Positions 26,993 to 34,824 of a DNA stretch of 64,000 bases are shown here, one piece after another. Each line of letters opens with the position of its first letter. The first letter of the stretch is position 1. The translations under genes were made by a program, and so were the position numbers. Below the pieces are notes generated by a model. It searched no databases, was not told the origin of the DNA, and saw only the letters and a list, made by a program, of their open reading frames with translations. The stretch is from the NCBI RefSeq assembly GCF_000473225.1, contig NZ_KI421509.1, positions 664,358-728,357 of the forward strand. Reading direction: 5' to 3'. Source of the DNA: Sedimentitalea nanhaiensis DSM 24252 (GTDB lineage Bacteria; Pseudomonadota; Alphaproteobacteria; Rhodobacterales; Rhodobacteraceae).

Positions 26993-27482
26993 GTGATTTC
27001 CTCCCTAACACACAGCTCGACATGCCTGAGCGCATTCTTCTGCGGCGAGCTTGATGCGAAGCCTTGCACAACGACCGCCAAAGTCAAGCGTCGCGGTAGC
27101 GGCAGAACCGGTCGCCGTAACGTCACAAAAGCAGAGGTGGATTCTCTGGCGCATCTGGCAATAGATTGCGCAGCGCCAAAACGGATCGGTCCCGCGCGGT
27201 CTGCGGAGGTTTCAGTTTCATTATGCTTTTCAACAGTATGTATTAAAAAGAAAATACCATTATCTAAATCGCATCGTTCCGGTGCGGTTCTGATCCCAAA
27301 ATCAAATCCCGCACGTACAGCCATCGGGGCACAGACGGGGGATTTTCAGATCTGACCTGACGTCAGGTACAGCGTCTGGATCGGGCGGAGAAAATATCAG
27401 CCGGTCGGTTCTGTGCCTGGGATGTCTTCCGCTGTGCAGAATAAAGTTTTACCGTTTTCCAGTGATTCCCAGCGATCCTGAA
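26993..27482 (-). promoter_or_regulatory. 490-base regulatory gap upstream of the Liv operon
   Basis: No gene is apparent. The stretch 27225-27275 is strikingly AT-rich against the GC-rich background and includes the inverted repeat GTATT-N8-AATAC (27240-27257). On the minus strand TTTAGA and TAATAC are 17 bases apart, a possible weak promoter. A perfect 14-bp palindrome lies further upstream and is listed separately. Confidence 0.4.
27355..27368. promoter_or_regulatory. Perfect 14-bp palindrome, candidate IclR operator
   Basis: ACCTGACGTCAGGT is fully self-complementary. It lies between the IclR gene and the Liv operon. IclR-family regulators usually bind such palindromes next to the genes they control. 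Confidence 0.5.
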
Positions 27483-28286
27483 TCAGGCCGGGGGGCGCTG
27501 ACTGAGAGCGGCGGCGGCCTCAATCAGATGTTTGGCATAGTAGCCTTCGAGTTGCCTTTTCTTGACGTGAAACGATGGGCCGCCGACGTTCAGACCATAG
27601 ATCCGCGCACCGTTGAGCGAACACACCGGCACCGCGATTCCGTTAACGTCGGGCCGCCAATCGCCATAGCCGGTGCAGTAGCCCAGTGTCTCATACTCGG
27701 CGCGCGCCTTTTCATAGCTGTTTTGGCGGGCCGTGTGCTGATTGGGGTCTTCCTGACGGGCCTGCTCGAACGCGGCGGCGCGGTCTGATTCGGGCATCCC
27801 CACCAGGATCGCGCGACCGATGGCGGAAAAGAACAGCGGCAGGCGCGAACCGACGCTCATGGTCAGGGCGAGTTCCTCGCGCGACCGCTGCACTGCGATA
27901 TAGACCGCCTGGATCCGGTGCCGTTCGGCCAGGGCAACGGTGATATAGGAATTCGGCCCGTCGCGCAGTGCGCGCATGACTTCGGAGGCACGCTCGCCGA
28001 TCTCCATGCCGGACAGGACGCCATAGCCCAGTTGCAGCACCCCGGCCCCCAGCCGATAGGTCCCGGTGCGTGGATCGGCGACCAGATATTCCAGCTTGCA
28101 CAGCGTATGGGTCAGCCGCGAAACCGTGGGTTTTGGCAGGTTCGTGCGTTCGGATATGTCGGTATTGGTCAGGTCGGTTTCGTTGGGGCGAAAACAGCGC
28201 AGAACATCCAGCCCGCGCGCCAGAGCGGTGATGAAATTCCGATCCTTGGTCTCTTCCGCACTGGTCTTGAACTCTTCGTCCTGCAT
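27483..28286 (-). CDS. IclR-family transcriptional regulator
   Basis: An N-terminal winged helix (ALARGLDVLRCFRPNETDLTNTDISERTNLPKPTVSRLTHTL region) is followed by the IclR effector domain, with LPLFFSAIGRAILVGM and a C-terminal GIAVPVCSLNGARIYGLNVGGPSF. The 267-residue length is typical. It is the sixth and last gene of a tight minus-strand operon (4 bases after the kinase stop) and the first gene upstream of the Liv operon. It therefore probably controls one or both in response to a pathway acid. IclR members of this type often respond to aromatic or short-chain acids. Confidence 0.9.
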   Translation of the reverse strand: MQDEEFKTSAEETKDRNFITALARGLDVLRCFRPNETDLTNTDISERTNLPKPTVSRLTHTLCKLEYLVADPRTGTYRLGAGVLQLGYGVLSGMEIGERASEVMRALRDGPNSYITVALAERHRIQAVYIAVQRSREELALTMSVGSRLPLFFSAIGRAILVGMPESDRAAAFEQARQEDPNQHTARQNSYEKARAEYETLGYCTGYGDWRPDVNGIAVPVCSLNGARIYGLNVGGPSFHVKKRQLEGYYAKHLIEAAAALSQRPPA

Positions 28287-28290
28287 GGTA

Positions 28291-29319
28291 CTAGCCTTTC
28301 AGTGCCCTTAGCCCGTTCTGAGCAAAAACCGGCACATATTGTCCGACCTTCATCGCCCGTTCCGGATTGCTGGCATTGCCATCCAGCGCACGTTTCAGGA
28401 CGCCCTGGATAATCGCCGCCATCCGGAAAAAGCAGAATGACAGGTAAAAGCCGAAATTGTCGATCCCCGGCAGGCCGCGCCGTTCGCAATAGCGGGCGAT
28501 GAATTCGGCATCCGTGGGCAGGCCCAGGGCGCCGCGGTCGAGACCCGCCAGCCCCCGGCCCTCGCGCCCCGCCGGCATCTGCCACTGCATGATGACCGAG
28601 GCAAGATCGGCAAAGGGATGGCCGATGGTGGACAATTCCCAGTCCAGAACCGCCAGGCAGTTGGTGCCGTCCTTTTCAAAGATGATGTTGTCAATGCGAT
28701 AGTCGCCATGCACCAGCGTGCGTTGCCCGTCATCGGGCGGCATCTGATCGACCAGCGCCTGCATCAACGCGTCCATCGCCGGGATCGGATCGGTTTCCGA
28801 CGCCTTGTATTGTTTGGACCAGCGCCCGACCTGACGTTGGTAATAATTGCCCGGCGGACCATAGTCGCCCAGCCCGACCGCATCGACATCCACCATGTGC
28901 AGCGCCGCCAGCACCCGGTTCATGTCGTCGATCACAGCGTTGCGGTCCGCATTGCTGAGGTCCGGCATGGTCGGATCGCTGAAATTGCGCCCGTCGATGT
29001 GATCCATGACATAGAACATCGACCCGATCACGCTGTCGTCTTCGCACAACAGATGCATTTTTGCGACCGGCACATCCGATCCCGCAAGCGCGCTCTGAAC
29101 CCGGAATTCGCGGTCCACCGCATGGGCGGATTTCAGCAATTGCCCCGGCGGTTTGCGGCGCAGGACATAGTTTTTTTGCGGGGTCATCAACAGGAAGGTC
29201 GGGTTGGATTGTCCACCCTCGAATTTGCGGGCGCTCAGCGGGCCGGCAAATCCCGGCAGGTTCTGGGCCAGATAGGATCCGACCGCATCCAGATCCAGCG
29301 TTTGTGCGGTGTTCGTCAT
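28291..29319 (-). CDS. APH-fold phosphotransferase, probable hydroxyacyl-CoA kinase (LvaA / ACAD10-11 kinase type)
   Basis: The protein has the aminoglycoside-phosphotransferase fold. The catalytic loop is VHGDYRIDNIIF (Asp206, Asn211), the metal-binding Asp is in VLDWELSTIGHPFADLA (Asp226), and the nucleotide-binding Lys region is in YVLRRKPPG. The N-terminal KFEGGQSNPTFLL and the length of 342 residues match the group that phosphorylates 4-hydroxyacyl-CoA (LvaA, and the kinase domain of ACAD10/11). It is not an antibiotic-resistance kinase: those lack this N-terminal pattern and gene context. The partner dehydrogenase is in another operon at 13868-15175, while SDRs and a nitronate monooxygenase-like protein share this one. 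Confidence 0.87.
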   Translation of the reverse strand: MTNTAQTLDLDAVGSYLAQNLPGFAGPLSARKFEGGQSNPTFLLMTPQKNYVLRRKPPGQLLKSAHAVDREFRVQSALAGSDVPVAKMHLLCEDDSVIGSMFYVMDHIDGRNFSDPTMPDLSNADRNAVIDDMNRVLAALHMVDVDAVGLGDYGPPGNYYQRQVGRWSKQYKASETDPIPAMDALMQALVDQMPPDDGQRTLVHGDYRIDNIIFEKDGTNCLAVLDWELSTIGHPFADLASVIMQWQMPAGREGRGLAGLDRGALGLPTDAEFIARYCERRGLPGIDNFGFYLSFCFFRMAAIIQGVLKRALDGNASNPERAMKVGQYVPVFAQNGLRALKG

Positions 29320-29328
29320 CTCCGCTCC

Positions 29329-29979
29329 TCAGCTATAGGTCAGCATTTTTGCACGTTCCGCAGATGAGAAATGCGGGGTTGCGTTGAATTCATGCAGGGT
29401 GAATCCCTGTTTTGAAAAGAAAAACCGGGTCCAGCTGGTGTTCTTGACCTGCAGGTTCAGTGCCATCATCTCTGCATCCGGCGCACCCAGGCAGGAGGCG
29501 ACCAGTTGCCCGATGGGCCCGCCCGAGCTGATCGCCAGAACCCGCCGCGCGTCGGTCTGAGTGGCGAAATGGCGCGCGGCACCGACCCTGTCGGTGAATT
29601 GCCGCCAGCTTTCCGCTGCGCCGTGCAGCCCGCCCGCCTGCCATTGCAGGATGGTGTCGCGCAGGGTGCGGAAATGGGTTTTGCGATCGTGGCGCACGGA
29701 GTCCGGCACCTGGCCTTCAAAACGTACGCTCAGCAGGTTGTGAAAGTCATACTCGTTGAGGCCGGCATGGGTTTCCGGTGGCTGTGAAAACCCCATGCTG
29801 GCCAGGGTTTCATGCTGCCGCGTCAAGGTGCCGGTGACCAGACGATCCGGCAGCCAGCCGCTTTCGCGCAGGGCCGCGCCCGCCAGTTCGGATTGCCGGT
29901 GCCCCAGCTCGGACAGCCGGTCATAGTTGTCCGCGCCGAAACTGGCCTGCGCGTGGCGAATGACAAGCAGCTCTGCCAT
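29329..29979 (-). CDS. Histidine phosphatase family protein
   Basis: The N-terminal LLVIRHAQASFGADNYDRLSELG holds the RHxx catalytic motif (RHAQ rather than the common RHGE/RHGQ), and the second catalytic His region is likely the SSGGPIGQLVA segment, where the usual VxHGG His is replaced by Ser-Gly. It is 216 residues long. The loss of the second His makes normal phosphoglycerate mutase-type chemistry uncertain. It lies directly between the nitronate monooxygenase gene (2 bases) and the kinase gene (9 bases), so it may act on a phosphorylated pathway intermediate. Confidence 0.8.
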   Translation of the reverse strand: MAELLVIRHAQASFGADNYDRLSELGHRQSELAGAALRESGWLPDRLVTGTLTRQHETLASMGFSQPPETHAGLNEYDFHNLLSVRFEGQVPDSVRHDRKTHFRTLRDTILQWQAGGLHGAAESWRQFTDRVGAARHFATQTDARRVLAISSGGPIGQLVASCLGAPDAEMMALNLQVKNTSWTRFFFSKQGFTLHEFNATPHFSSAERAKMLTYS

Positions 29980-29981
29980 GG

Positions 29982-30989
29982 CTAACCCGCGAATTCGCCA
30001 GAGAGGCCGCGCCCGGCGGTCAGGTATTCCCGTTCGATCCGCGCCACCAGCGTCGGCACATCGGTCAGATCGCGCACCGCGCCGATCCCCTGCCCGGCGC
30101 CCCAGATTTCCTTCCAGGCCTTGGGTTTTGACGACCCCGAGGAGAAATTCATCGTCGACGCGTCGGCCGAGGGCAGATTGTCGGCATCCAGACCGGCGGC
30201 GGCAATGGACGGTTTCAAATAGTTGCCCGACACGCCGGTGAACAGCGACGAGGTCACGATGTCTTCGGCCCCGCTGGACACGATCATGTCCTTGTAACCG
30301 GGCTGGGCGTTGGCCTCGGCGCAGGCGATGAAGGGCGAACCCATATAGCCGAAATCGGCCCCCAGAGCGCGCGCCGCCAACAGCGCCTGACCGGTGGCGA
30401 TGGCACCAGACAACAGCAGCGGACCATCGAACCAGTCGCGGATCTCGCGGATCAGGGCAAAGGGCGATTGCTGCCCGGCATGGCCACCCGCGCCCGCCGC
30501 CACTGCGATCAGGCCGTCGGCGCCCTTGTCGATGGCCTTGCGGGCAAAGGTGTTGTTGATGATGTCATGCAGCACGATACCGCCACAGGAATGCGCCGCC
30601 TCGTTGACCTCGACACGCGCGCCCAGGCTGGTGATCCAGATCGGCACCTTGTGGCGGGCACAGATTTCCAGATCGCGGTCCAGCCGCGCGTTGCTGCGAT
30701 GCACGATCTGGTTCACCGCAAAAGGGGCTGCGGGGCGGTCCGGGTTGGCCTGATTGTGACGGTCCAGTGCTTCGGTGATTTGGGTCAGCCAGGCTTCCAG
30801 CAGCGGCGGCTCGCCCTCGGCCTCGCGGGCGTTCAGCGCCGGAAAAGACCCGACGATCCCGGCTTTGCACTGAGCGATGACCAGTTCGGGGCCGGATATG
30901 ATGAACAGCGGAGACCCCACCAGCGGCAGCCGCAGTCCGCGCAGGGCCTCAGGCAGGTGATTGTCGTCTCGCAACCAGGGTGCGGTCAT
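29982..30989 (-). CDS. Nitronate monooxygenase-like FMN protein
   Basis: The TIM-barrel FMN family (2-nitropropane dioxygenase/NPD) is shown by RLPLVGSPLFIISGPELV at the N-terminus, LIAVAAGAGGHAGQQSPFALI (phosphate-binding) and PLLLSGAIATGQALLAARALGADFGYMGSPF. The start at 30989 gives 335 residues and has a GAGG ribosome-binding site; a longer in-frame start at 31076 would intrude on the upstream SDR gene. Members detoxify propionate-3-nitronate or act as enoyl reductases (FabK-like). With CoA-ester enzymes around it, either a detoxifying or a reductase role is possible. Confidence 0.87.
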   Translation of the reverse strand: MTAPWLRDDNHLPEALRGLRLPLVGSPLFIISGPELVIAQCKAGIVGSFPALNAREAEGEPPLLEAWLTQITEALDRHNQANPDRPAAPFAVNQIVHRSNARLDRDLEICARHKVPIWITSLGARVEVNEAAHSCGGIVLHDIINNTFARKAIDKGADGLIAVAAGAGGHAGQQSPFALIREIRDWFDGPLLLSGAIATGQALLAARALGADFGYMGSPFIACAEANAQPGYKDMIVSSGAEDIVTSSLFTGVSGNYLKPSIAAAGLDADNLPSADASTMNFSSGSSKPKAWKEIWGAGQGIGAVRDLTDVPTLVARIEREYLTAGRGLSGEFAG

Positions 30990-31008
30990 GTCAGATCCTC
31001 GCGTCACG

Positions 31009-31935
31009 TCAGCCCCAGTCCAGCGAAAGCCCGCGGGCCATTGCGGCATTGGAGACATATTTTTTCGTTTGGTCAAAAGCGCTTGTCAACTCTTGTTGAT
31101 CTTCTGCACTGGTGATGTCGGCAAAGCGGGCCGCCACCTGTTCGGGGGTAAGGTCGTCGCCTTGCAGGGTGATGCCTTGGGATTCATACACGCGCGTCTG
31201 GGCAAAGCAGCCGGCCCCCGCGCCCAGCATCACCCGGCTTGGGGCGTCTTCGCTGACCAGATACAGCAGGCCGGGGGTGATGGTTTCGGGGGCCATCAAT
31301 TCCAGCGCATCGGCGGGGATCAGCGCCTCGGTCATGCGGGTGGCGGCGGTGGGGGCCAGCACGTTGACGCGGATGTTGTCCCGCGCGCCTTCCATGTGCA
31401 GCACGTTCATCAGACCCATCATCGCCGCCTTGGCCGCGCCATAGTTGGATTGACCGAAATTGCCATACAGCCCGCTTCCGGACGAGGTCAGCACGACCCG
31501 GCCATAGCCCTGTTCTCGCATCACCGGCCAACAGGCATGGGTGACCGTGGCGCTGCCCATCAGATGCACGTCGACCACGCGGCGGAAATCGTCCAGCGTC
31601 ATATTGGAAAAGGTCTTGTCGCGCAGGATGCCGGCGTTGTTGACCACAATGTCGATACGCCCCCATTGCGACAGGGTTTGTGTCACCATGTCCGCCACAC
31701 CGTCGGGGTCGGACACATCGGCGCCATGGGCCATCGCCTGCCCGCCAGCGGCGCGGATTTCATCCACCACCGATTGCGCGGCTGACTCCGAAGCCCCCGA
31801 GCCGTCGGTCGCGGCCCCCAGATCGTTGATCACCACCCGCGCGCCACGTTCCGCGAGCCCCAGGGCATGGGCGCGGCCCAGCCCGGTTCCAGCCCCGGTG
31901 ACAATGGCAACGCGGTTGTCAAACCTTATGGTCAT
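31009..31935 (-). CDS. SDR family enzyme of the MFE-2/HSD17B4 dehydrogenase type
   Basis: The cofactor motif TGAGTGLGRAHAL, the INDLGAATDGSG loop and the catalytic SSGSGLYGNFGQSNYGAAK (Ser, Tyr, Lys) match the 3-hydroxyacyl-CoA dehydrogenase part of peroxisomal multifunctional enzyme type 2 and its bacterial counterparts. At 308 residues it is longer than the classic 250, as expected for this subgroup. The start at 31935 is chosen because the earlier in-frame start (31971) overlaps the upstream SDR. It lies 19 bases after that gene and 19 before the next. It likely carries out the NAD-dependent third step of beta-oxidation. Confidence 0.87.
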   Translation of the reverse strand: MTIRFDNRVAIVTGAGTGLGRAHALGLAERGARVVINDLGAATDGSGASESAAQSVVDEIRAAGGQAMAHGADVSDPDGVADMVTQTLSQWGRIDIVVNNAGILRDKTFSNMTLDDFRRVVDVHLMGSATVTHACWPVMREQGYGRVVLTSSGSGLYGNFGQSNYGAAKAAMMGLMNVLHMEGARDNIRVNVLAPTAATRMTEALIPADALELMAPETITPGLLYLVSEDAPSRVMLGAGAGCFAQTRVYESQGITLQGDDLTPEQVAARFADITSAEDQQELTSAFDQTKKYVSNAAMARGLSLDWG

Positions 31936-31954
31936 TGATGAACTTCCCCGTCTA

Positions 31955-32773
31955 TCACATTGCTTTTTCAAAGATGTTATGGCCGGACATCACATTGATG
32001 CCGCCGCTGACCGGGATCACGGCACCGGTGACATAGGCCCCGCCGCGTCCGCACAGGAACAGCATGCACCCGGCGATATCCTCGTCGCAACCGACCCGGC
32101 CCAGCGGCACGTCGCCACCGACCTTTTCGCGCATGCCCTCGTCCGCGGTGGCAAAGGCGGTCATGCGCGACACAAACGGCCCCGGTGCCAGCGCGTTGAC
32201 GGTAACATGCTGCCCGGCGAGTTCCTTGGCCAGGATTTTCGAGATATGGATCACCGCCGCCTTGGACGCCGAATAGCTGTAGGCCCCGTCGCCCATGGGG
32301 ATCTCGCCCATCACCGAACCGACGTTGACCACCCGCGCCGGATCGCCGGGCGAACCGGACGCGACCAGCATCGGCAGCAGTTTCTGGGTCAGATCGAACA
32401 CGCCTGCCACATTGACCGCCATCACTTTTTCCCAGGCCTGATGCGGGAACTGGCCCAATGGGGCGCCCCAGGTAATGCCCGCATTGTTCATAAGGATATC
32501 AATCGTTTTCGTGCGATTCTTAACCTCGCCTACCAAGGCATCGACACCCTGTTCAGTGCCGACATCGCCGGCAAAGCCTTCGACGGTGCCGGGCGCGTCG
32601 ATGGCATTCAGCTGTTCGGCCACCGCGATGCAGGCGTCGCCCTTGCGCGATGCGATCAGCACCCGCGCACCGGCGCGCATCAGCGCCTCGGCGGCCATGC
32701 GCCCGATTCCGGTGGCCCCGCCGGTGACCAGCGCGGTTTTGCCATGGAGTGAGAAAAGAATGTCCGGTGTCAT
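31955..32773 (-). CDS. SDR family oxidoreductase, 272 residues
   Basis: A classical SDR with TGGATGIGRMAAEAL, NNAGITWGAPL, the catalytic Ser in VNVGSVMGEIP and the YSYSASKAAV Tyr-Lys pair. The C-terminal VTGAVIPVSGGINVM is typical of the family. The IASRKGD segment after the second strand (Arg/Lys) favours NADP. It is the first gene of the six-gene minus-strand operon and divergent from the quinone-oxidoreductase-like gene across a 222-base gap. Substrate unknown; gluconate/3-oxoacyl reductase-like members are the nearest type by sequence feel. Confidence 0.85.
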   Translation of the reverse strand: MTPDILFSLHGKTALVTGGATGIGRMAAEALMRAGARVLIASRKGDACIAVAEQLNAIDAPGTVEGFAGDVGTEQGVDALVGEVKNRTKTIDILMNNAGITWGAPLGQFPHQAWEKVMAVNVAGVFDLTQKLLPMLVASGSPGDPARVVNVGSVMGEIPMGDGAYSYSASKAAVIHISKILAKELAGQHVTVNALAPGPFVSRMTAFATADEGMREKVGGDVPLGRVGCDEDIAGCMLFLCGRGGAYVTGAVIPVSGGINVMSGHNIFEKAM

Positions 32774-32995
32774 GTTCTGCCCCTCAGAGCCGCGCGGCCG
32801 CGCGGCGTTTTTGCGTGATGGCCCGCGTCGTCCGACCCTTTGGTGACGGCACGGATGGGTTTATTGGTGAAACCCAGCAGGCCTTCGTATCGCTGTGCAG
32901 AATTGCATTTCGAATTTGGATTGACAACACACATTTGCGGCCCGACAGTCTGCCCCCAGCCCGCAGGGTGACACACGAGATCTGGGAGACACGTC
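32774..32995. promoter_or_regulatory. Divergent promoter region between the SDR operon and the MDR reductase
   Basis: No gene is seen in these 222 bases. A TTGACA is present at 32921-32926 on the plus strand, but the matching -10 is poor. AT-rich sequence with AATT blocks at 32900-32920 lies beside it. Control sites for both directions are expected here. Confidence 0.35.
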
Positions 32996-33991
32996 ATGAA
33001 GGCCATGCTGAGTACCGCCCCGGGTGGGCCAGAGACGTTGGAATTGACCGACCTGCCCGATCCAGAGCCGAAGAAGGGCGAATTGCTGATCCGGGTGCGG
33101 GCCGCAGGGGTGAATTTTCCCGATACGCTGATAATCCGCGACCTGTATCAGATGAAGCCACCACGCCCCTTTGCGCCGGGGGGCGAAATCGCCGGCGATG
33201 TGGCCGCGATCGGCGAGGGTGTCCAGGGCTTTGCCGTGGGCGATCGGGTGCTGGCCCTGTCCGGATCCGGCGGGTTCAGCACACATCTGACCATCGACGC
33301 GGCGCGCGCCATCCCGATTCCGGACGGTATGCCCTATGAGGATGCGGCCTGTTTCATATTCACCTACGGCACGTCGCATCACGCGCTGAAAGATCGCGCC
33401 CGGATCCAGCCGGGCGAGTCGCTGTTGATTCTGGGCGCGGCGGGCGGCGTTGGCGCGGCGGCGATCGAATTGGGCAAAGCGGCGGGTGCCAAGGTGATCG
33501 CGGCGGTGTCCAGCGACGAAAAGGCGGCGTTCTGCCGCCAGATCGGCGCGGATGAAACGCTGGTCTATCCGCGTACGCTGGACCGCGACGCGCAAAAGGC
33601 GCTGTCGGGTGAGATCAAGACGCTGGCCGGTGCCGATGGGGTCGATGTGGTCTATGATGCGGTCGGCGGAGACTATGCCGAGCCTGCGATCCGGGCGCTG
33701 GCCTGGGAGGGGCGGTTCCTGGTGGTCGGCTTTCCGGCGGGCATCCCGAAGATTCCGCTGAACCTGACTCTTCTCAAGGGCAGCCAGATTGTCGGTGTGT
33801 TCTGGGGCGCGTCCACCCTGCGCGACCCCAAGGGGCATATGCAGAATATCAAGGAACTGTTCCAGATGTACGGCCAGGGCAAGATCACGCCCCGGATCAG
33901 CGCACGCTATCCGCTAAAGCAGGCCGCCGAGGCGCTGACCCTGATGCAGGACCGCAAGGTGATGGGCAAGGTTGTCCTGACCATGGATTGA
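32996..33991 (+). CDS. Zinc-free MDR reductase (NADPH:quinone oxidoreductase-like)
   Basis: A medium-chain dehydrogenase/reductase without the zinc ligands. It has the N-terminal GroES-like half (VRAAGVNFPDTLIIRDLYQ) and the cofactor motif GAAGGVGAAAIELGKAAGAKVIA. The 331-residue length and IFTYGTSHHALKDRA region match NADPH:quinone oxidoreductase and acrylyl/crotonyl-CoA reductase relatives. It is transcribed away from the SDR operon and is followed 3 bases later by the convergent histidine phosphatase gene. An enoyl-CoA or enone reductase role would suit the surrounding pathway. Confidence 0.88.
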   Translation: MKAMLSTAPGGPETLELTDLPDPEPKKGELLIRVRAAGVNFPDTLIIRDLYQMKPPRPFAPGGEIAGDVAAIGEGVQGFAVGDRVLALSGSGGFSTHLTIDAARAIPIPDGMPYEDAACFIFTYGTSHHALKDRARIQPGESLLILGAAGGVGAAAIELGKAAGAKVIAAVSSDEKAAFCRQIGADETLVYPRTLDRDAQKALSGEIKTLAGADGVDVVYDAVGGDYAEPAIRALAWEGRFLVVGFPAGIPKIPLNLTLLKGSQIVGVFWGASTLRDPKGHMQNIKELFQMYGQGKITPRISARYPLKQAAEALTLMQDRKVMGKVVLTMD

Positions 33992-33994
33992 GCG

Positions 33995-34651
33995 TCAGCC
34001 CAGATGCGCACAGTCGTTGAACCCCCGCACGCTCATTCGCCCGGCCTGAACCACGATGCGGCTGATCGAGCCGTTGGCGGCCCCGTTAAAGGCAAAGGGC
34101 TGCGACCCGCTGGCGATGGCCAGGGCCGCGCCCACCACACCGCCATGCACCACCACGGCGACGCGCTGATCCGGGTGCGCGGCGGCAATGCGCAACAGTC
34201 CGGTGCGCACGCGGGCCTGCAGGGCGGCGGTGGTTTCGGCCCCAGGAATCTCGCCCCATTCCTGGCGTTCAAAGGCGCGCTGGAACTCGGGCGCGTTGTC
34301 GGCCGCCTTGATGCGGTACAGGCCGCCGTCCCAGTCGCCCAGATGCACCTCGTGCAGGTCGGGATCGATCCGGGGCGTCAGGCCCAGATGCGCCGCCAGC
34401 GGCGCAGCGGTCTGATGCGTGCGGCGCAGCATGGTCACATAGATCGCCACCAACGGCTCGCCCTTCAGCCGCGCGGCCACGGCCTGCGCCTGCAGTTCGC
34501 CTTCGGGATGCAGGGCCGGATCGCCATGGCCGTTTTTCATTGCAAAGGACACGCCAGGGCGCGCGGGTTCCGTGCGGCCATGCCGGATCAGCAAAAGATC
34601 CGCAGCCCCCGCAGGCGGGCTGTAGCTGGTCTGGTGGTATTCCCTGGGCAT
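33995..34651 (-). CDS. Histidine phosphatase family protein (second copy)
   Basis: The catalytic motif is LLLIRHGRTEPAR. The conserved acidic residue is in DLHEVHLGDWDGG, and the second His is in VVVHGGVVGAALA, so all catalytic elements are present, unlike in the copy at 29329-29979. It has 218 residues with a phosphoglycerate mutase/alpha-ribazole phosphatase-like outline. The physiological substrate is unknown. It is convergent with the preceding reductase gene (3-base gap) and divergent from the next. Confidence 0.87.
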   Translation of the reverse strand: MPREYHQTSYSPPAGAADLLLIRHGRTEPARPGVSFAMKNGHGDPALHPEGELQAQAVAARLKGEPLVAIYVTMLRRTHQTAAPLAAHLGLTPRIDPDLHEVHLGDWDGGLYRIKAADNAPEFQRAFERQEWGEIPGAETTAALQARVRTGLLRIAAAHPDQRVAVVVHGGVVGAALAIASGSQPFAFNGAANGSISRIVVQAGRMSVRGFNDCAHLG

Positions 34652-34824
34652 TGCCGTGCTCCTGATCCTTGGCTTTTCCCGGTGTCCTATCGGGAAAGGC
34701 GCAGGGATGACAATATGCCGGGACCACTCGGCACGACCGTGTAATTGCCCACCCCGACCTGGACCGCGCGGGCGCCGATCCGACCGTCCGCCCCCATAGG
34801 ACCCTAAAACAAGGAGCGATCCGT

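Noticed and set aside
28291..29319. Aminoglycoside resistance kinase
   Set aside because: The fold is shared, but the N-terminal pattern and the CoA-ester gene context fit the hydroxyacyl-CoA kinase group.
32921..32949. Promoter from TTGACA upstream of the MDR reductase
   Set aside because: The -10 position at the correct distance reads GACAGT, too poor to call a promoter.
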